Source: JAJEAD01 sp965221555 (GTDB lineage Bacteria > Pseudomonadota > Gammaproteobacteria > HK1). From it: a DNA stretch of 64,000 nucleotides. Positions 61,260-64,000 of this stretch are shown here, piece by piece. The first letter of the stretch is position 1. Every line of letters begins with the position of its first letter. A program made the position numbers and the translations under genes. The stretch spans positions 1,488,001 through 1,552,000 of the forward strand of contig OZ244895.1 in the NCBI GenBank assembly GCA_965221555.1, given 5' to 3'. Below the pieces are notes generated by a model, which did no database searches, was not told the origin of the DNA, and worked only from the letters and a program-made list of their open reading frames with translations.

Positions 61260-62507
61260 ATGGCGGGCGCGTTCGCTTTCGTGCTCAAGGGCTATCCACG
61301 CCTCTCCGAGACCTTCATCGCCCAGGAGATTCACGCTCTGGAGCGGGCGGGTCTCGACATCCGCATCGTCTCGCTTCGCCACCCGACCGATACGCGCCAG
61401 CATCCGGTCCACCGCGCCATCCGCGCTCCGGTGCTCTACCTGCCCGAGTACGTGCGTGACGAACCGGGGCGCGTCGCGCGGGCGTGGCGCCGGGCGAGGC
61501 GGCGTCCCGGCTACCGCGAGGCGCGCCGCGTCTGGCTCGCCGATCTGCGGCGCGACCCGACGCCCAACCGGGCCCGACGCTTCGCCCAGGCTCTGGTGCT
61601 CTCCGAGGAGCTCTGGCCGCAGGTCACGCATCTGCACGCCCACTTTCTCCATACGCCGGGCTCGGTGGCGCGCTATGCGAGCCTCGTCCGCGGGCTGCCC
61701 TGGACCTGCTCGGCCCACGCCAAGGACATCTGGACCACGCCGGAGTGGGAGAAGCGCGAGAAGCTCGCCGCCTGCCGCTGGCTGGTCACCTGCACCGAGG
61801 CCAACCGCCGCCACCTCGCCGCGCTCGCGCCTTCGCCCGAGCGTGTGACGCGCGTCTACCATGGCCTCGACCTGGAACGCTTTGCGCCCGGCGGGTGTCG
61901 CCCGGGCCGACCCGACGGTTCTTCGCCGGCGCAGCCGGTGGCGCTTCTTTCCGTGGGCCGCGCGGTGGAGAAGAAGGGATACGAAGATCTGCTGGAGGCG
62001 CTGGCGGCGTTGCCCGAGCGCCTGCACTGGCGTTTCGATCACGTCGGGGCGGGACCCGCGCGGTCACGGCTCCAGAAGCGGGCGAAGGAGCTCGGAATCG
62101 GGTCTCGGGTCCGCTGGCATGGCGCCCTGACCCAGGACGAAGTGATCGAGCGCTATCGAAGCGCGGACATCTTCGTGCTCGCAAGCCGCATCGCCGCGGA
62201 CGGCGACCGTGACGGCCTCCCCAACGTGCTGATGGAGGCGCAGAGCCAGGGCCTGCCCTGTGTCGCCACCCGGGTGTCGGCGATCCCGGAGCTGATCGAA
62301 CACGGCGTCACGGGTCTGCTCGCTCCGCAGCGCGACCCCGCCGCGCTCACGGAGCACATCGAAGGTCTGATCCGCTCTCCCGAGATGCGTGAGACGCTGG
62401 GTCGGGCGGGAAGGCGCAACGTGGCGGCGAACTTCGACATGCGCGCCGGCATAGAGCGGCTGCTCGAGCGCTTTCGCGAAGCGGGTTCGCCGGAGGCGGG
62501 ACGCTGA
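61260..62507 (+). CDS. Glycosyltransferase family 4 protein
   Basis: 415 residues. A GT-B, GT4-type enzyme: the N-terminal domain has FAFVLKGYPRLSETFIAQEI, a motif of colanic-acid/exopolysaccharide glycosyltransferases; the C-terminal domain has LLSVGRAVEKKGYEDLLEAL and the E-x7-E region DGLPNVLMEAQSQGLPCVAT. It probably acts in surface polysaccharide or glycolipid synthesis. Its stop overlaps the proposed start of the next gene. Confidence 0.9.
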   Translation: MAGAFAFVLKGYPRLSETFIAQEIHALERAGLDIRIVSLRHPTDTRQHPVHRAIRAPVLYLPEYVRDEPGRVARAWRRARRRPGYREARRVWLADLRRDPTPNRARRFAQALVLSEELWPQVTHLHAHFLHTPGSVARYASLVRGLPWTCSAHAKDIWTTPEWEKREKLAACRWLVTCTEANRRHLAALAPSPERVTRVYHGLDLERFAPGGCRPGRPDGSSPAQPVALLSVGRAVEKKGYEDLLEALAALPERLHWRFDHVGAGPARSRLQKRAKELGIGSRVRWHGALTQDEVIERYRSADIFVLASRIAADGDRDGLPNVLMEAQSQGLPCVATRVSAIPELIEHGVTGLLAPQRDPAALTEHIEGLIRSPEMRETLGRAGRRNVAANFDMRAGIERLLERFREAGSPEAGR

Positions 62508-63670
62508 GAATCGCCTTCTACGCGCCGCTCAAGGCGCCGACCCACGCCGTGCCCTCGGGAGACCGGCTGATCGCGCGCCTGCTGATGCGCGCGCTGGAAG
62601 CGGCGGGACACGAAGTCCGCCTGGCGTCGACCCTGCGCTCGTGGGACGGGGCCGGCGACGGCGCGCGCCAGTCCCGGATCCGTGATCTGGGCTCGCGACT
62701 GGCGGAGCGCTTCGTGCGCCAGTTCGGCGCGCGGGGGCGCACGCCACCTCAGTGCTGGTTCACCTACCACCTCTACCACAAGGCGCCGGACTGGGTAGGC
62801 CCCCGCGTCGCGGACGCGCTCGGTCTGCCCTACGTCGTGGCGGAGGCATCGGTGGCGCCCCGGCGGGCGGGGGGGCGGTGGGACACCGGGTACCGCGCCT
62901 CCCTCGACGCCCTCGCGCGTGCCGACACCGTCATCGCGCTCAACTCGAGCGACCTGCCGGGCCTGCGTGCGGTGCTCGATCGCGAGACGCCGCTCCGGCG
63001 CCTGGCGCCCTTCGTCGATGACGCCGCCTTGCGCCGGGTGAAGCCCCGTCGCGAGGCCGTCGCCGCGGAGCATGCCCTGCCCCGGGACGAGCCGTGGCTG
63101 GTGGCGGTGGCGATGATGCGTGCGGGCAACAAGGAGGACTCGTACCGCTTCCTTGCTCGCGCCCTTGGACGGCTTCTCCACCGGCGCTGGCGAATCCTCG
63201 TCATCGGAGACGGCCCCCGGCGCGCCTCGGTCGAACGCGCCTTCGAGAGCCTGCCGCCTTCGCGATTGTGCTTTGTCGGGGCGATTCCGCAATCCGCGGT
63301 CGCGCCCCTCGTCGCCGCCTGCGATCTCTTCGTGTGGCCGGCGCTGGACGAGCCGCTCGGCATGGCGATGCTGGAGGCCCAGGCGCTCGGGGTTCCCGTG
63401 GTATCGACCCCGACCCGGGGAGTGGGGGACCTGGTGCGCGACGGCGTCACCGGTCTGCTCGTCGCCGACCCCGACCCGGCCCGCTTCGCCCACGCGGTGG
63501 ACGCATTGCTCGGGGACGCGCCCCGGCGTCGCCGCCTGGCCGAGGCCGCGCGCCGCGCGGTGGCGGAGCACCATTCCCTGGGTGTGGCTTCGAAGCAGCT
63601 CGACCGGCATCTTCGCGCGGCCCTTGCCCTTCGCGCCGAGCGCAATCGGGTTGCGGCGGCGTTGTGGTGA
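62504..63670 (+). CDS. Glycosyltransferase family 4 protein, probable CTG start
   Basis: About 388 residues. The typical GT4 N-terminus RIAFYAPLKAPTHAVPSGDR begins right after a CTG at 62504 that overlaps the previous stop (CTGA). The first conventional start (GTG 62549) would delete this conserved strand, so CTG is proposed. The C-terminal domain has VAMMRAGNKEDSYRFLARAL, LVIGDGP, and the donor motif PALDEPLGMAMLEAQALGVPVVST. It ends in a GTGA overlap with the phosphatase gene. Confidence 0.82.
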   Translation: MRIAFYAPLKAPTHAVPSGDRLIARLLMRALEAAGHEVRLASTLRSWDGAGDGARQSRIRDLGSRLAERFVRQFGARGRTPPQCWFTYHLYHKAPDWVGPRVADALGLPYVVAEASVAPRRAGGRWDTGYRASLDALARADTVIALNSSDLPGLRAVLDRETPLRRLAPFVDDAALRRVKPRREAVAAEHALPRDEPWLVAVAMMRAGNKEDSYRFLARALGRLLHRRWRILVIGDGPRRASVERAFESLPPSRLCFVGAIPQSAVAPLVAACDLFVWPALDEPLGMAMLEAQALGVPVVSTPTRGVGDLVRDGVTGLLVADPDPARFAHAVDALLGDAPRRRRLAEAARRAVAEHHSLGVASKQLDRHLRAALALRAERNRVAAALW

Positions 63671-64000
63671 AGCCGCTGCGATCGAGAAATCCTGACGTCG
63701 CCGGGCACGACGAAGCCGTGCACCGGGTGCTCATGGTGCGCCACGGCCGCACCGAGTGGAACGAAGCGGGGCGCATCCAGGGCCACACCGACGTGCCCCT
63801 TTGCGACACGGGTCGCGCCCGGCTCCGCGCGGCGCGCATTCCTCTGGCGTATCAGGACTTCGCCTGGCAATCGAGCCCGCTGCGGCGCGCGGTGGAGAGC
63901 GCCGCGCTGCTTGGCGCGCGCAACCTCGAAGTGGATGCCCGCCTGATGGAGATGCACTGGGGCGACTGGGAGGGCGAGACGCGCCCGGAGCTTCGCAAGC
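63667..64000 (+). CDS. Histidine phosphatase family protein, 3' truncated by window
   Basis: The frame opened by GTG 63667, which overlaps the previous stop, stays open to the end of the window (about 111 codons). After a short variable N-terminus it reads VLMVRHGRTEWNEAGRIQGH, the RHG phosphatase motif of phosphoglycerate-mutase-like enzymes, followed by QSSPLRRAVESAALLG and MHWGDWEGE, which carry the second arginine and the acidic catalytic residue. GTG 63718 or ATG 63733 could be the real start. The partner genes suggest a sugar-phosphate substrate, but this is inference. Confidence 0.88.
   Translation, partial: MKPLRSRNPDVAGHDEAVHRVLMVRHGRTEWNEAGRIQGHTDVPLCDTGRARLRAARIPLAYQDFAWQSSPLRRAVESAALLGARNLEVDARLMEMHWGDWEGETRPELRK

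Noticed and set aside
59829..62042. A 737-codon open frame antisense to the glycosyltransferase genes
   Set aside because: Its residues are low-complexity products of reading GC-rich codons backwards; the plus-strand genes carry clear glycosyltransferase motifs.

Overview
The window is about two-thirds G+C and tightly packed with bacterial genes. It carries typical gammaproteobacterial neighbourhoods: miaB-phoH-ybeY-corC with lnt nearby, zapA with a 6S RNA, ygfB-pepP-ubiH-ubiI, and MSHA-type pilus genes. I read it as the chromosome of a free-living, probably marine or salt-adapted gammaproteobacterium, since there is a complete betaine uptake operon. Genus cannot be fixed from the sequence alone. 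I saw no rRNA, tRNA, CRISPR array or recognisable transposase gene.

Layout. 0.1-4.5 kb: an aminoacyl-tRNA-editing protein, then miaB, phoH, ybeY and corC with 4-base start/stop overlaps (tRNA modification, rRNA maturation, envelope). 4.65-8.3 kb: a minus-strand glycine-betaine ABC operon (ATPase, permease, binding protein) ending in a UUCG-loop terminator; it separates corC from lnt (8.7-10.2 kb). 10.3-13.8 kb: minus-strand genes for a TerB-like protein, a DUF3179 protein, an exported protein of unknown function and a PLP-dependent dehydratase/racemase. 13.95-17.6 kb: formaldehyde-detoxifying alcohol dehydrogenase, rpiA and ilvA. 17.8-24.7 kb: an EVE-domain gene, a 6S RNA, zapA and a zapB-like gene on the minus strand, then ygfB, pepP, ubiH, ubiI and purC on the plus strand. 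24.9-30 kb: a solitary ParA-type ATPase, then the minus-strand glycolysis/pentose-phosphate operon tkt-gap-pgk. 30.3-33 kb: metK and ahcY of the methyl cycle.

33.4-43.4 kb: a compact MSHA-like type IV pilus cluster made of secretin, ATPase, inner-membrane platform, three assembly proteins and two prepilins. 43.7-47.6 kb: an unusual ABC transporter-like protein with a degenerate Walker A and a very large insertion, followed by a cyclic-nucleotide-binding protein and an HD-type phosphohydrolase. 47.8-51.4 kb: two tandem SulP transporter genes from a recent duplication. 51.7-57.9 kb: a defence-type operon, a 1,585-residue single-chain restriction-modification enzyme of the type ISP class overlapping a Schlafen/AlbA-domain ATPase gene. 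58.3-59.7 kb: a membrane-bound class III nucleotide cyclase. 60-64 kb: three glycosyltransferases and the start of a histidine phosphatase.

The most unusual signals are a mosaic family of intergenic repeats scattered through 33-48 kb (two inverted copies bracket one pilus gene), the aberrant ABC protein, the restriction enzyme/Schlafen operon, and the near-identity of the 3' halves of the two SulP genes.
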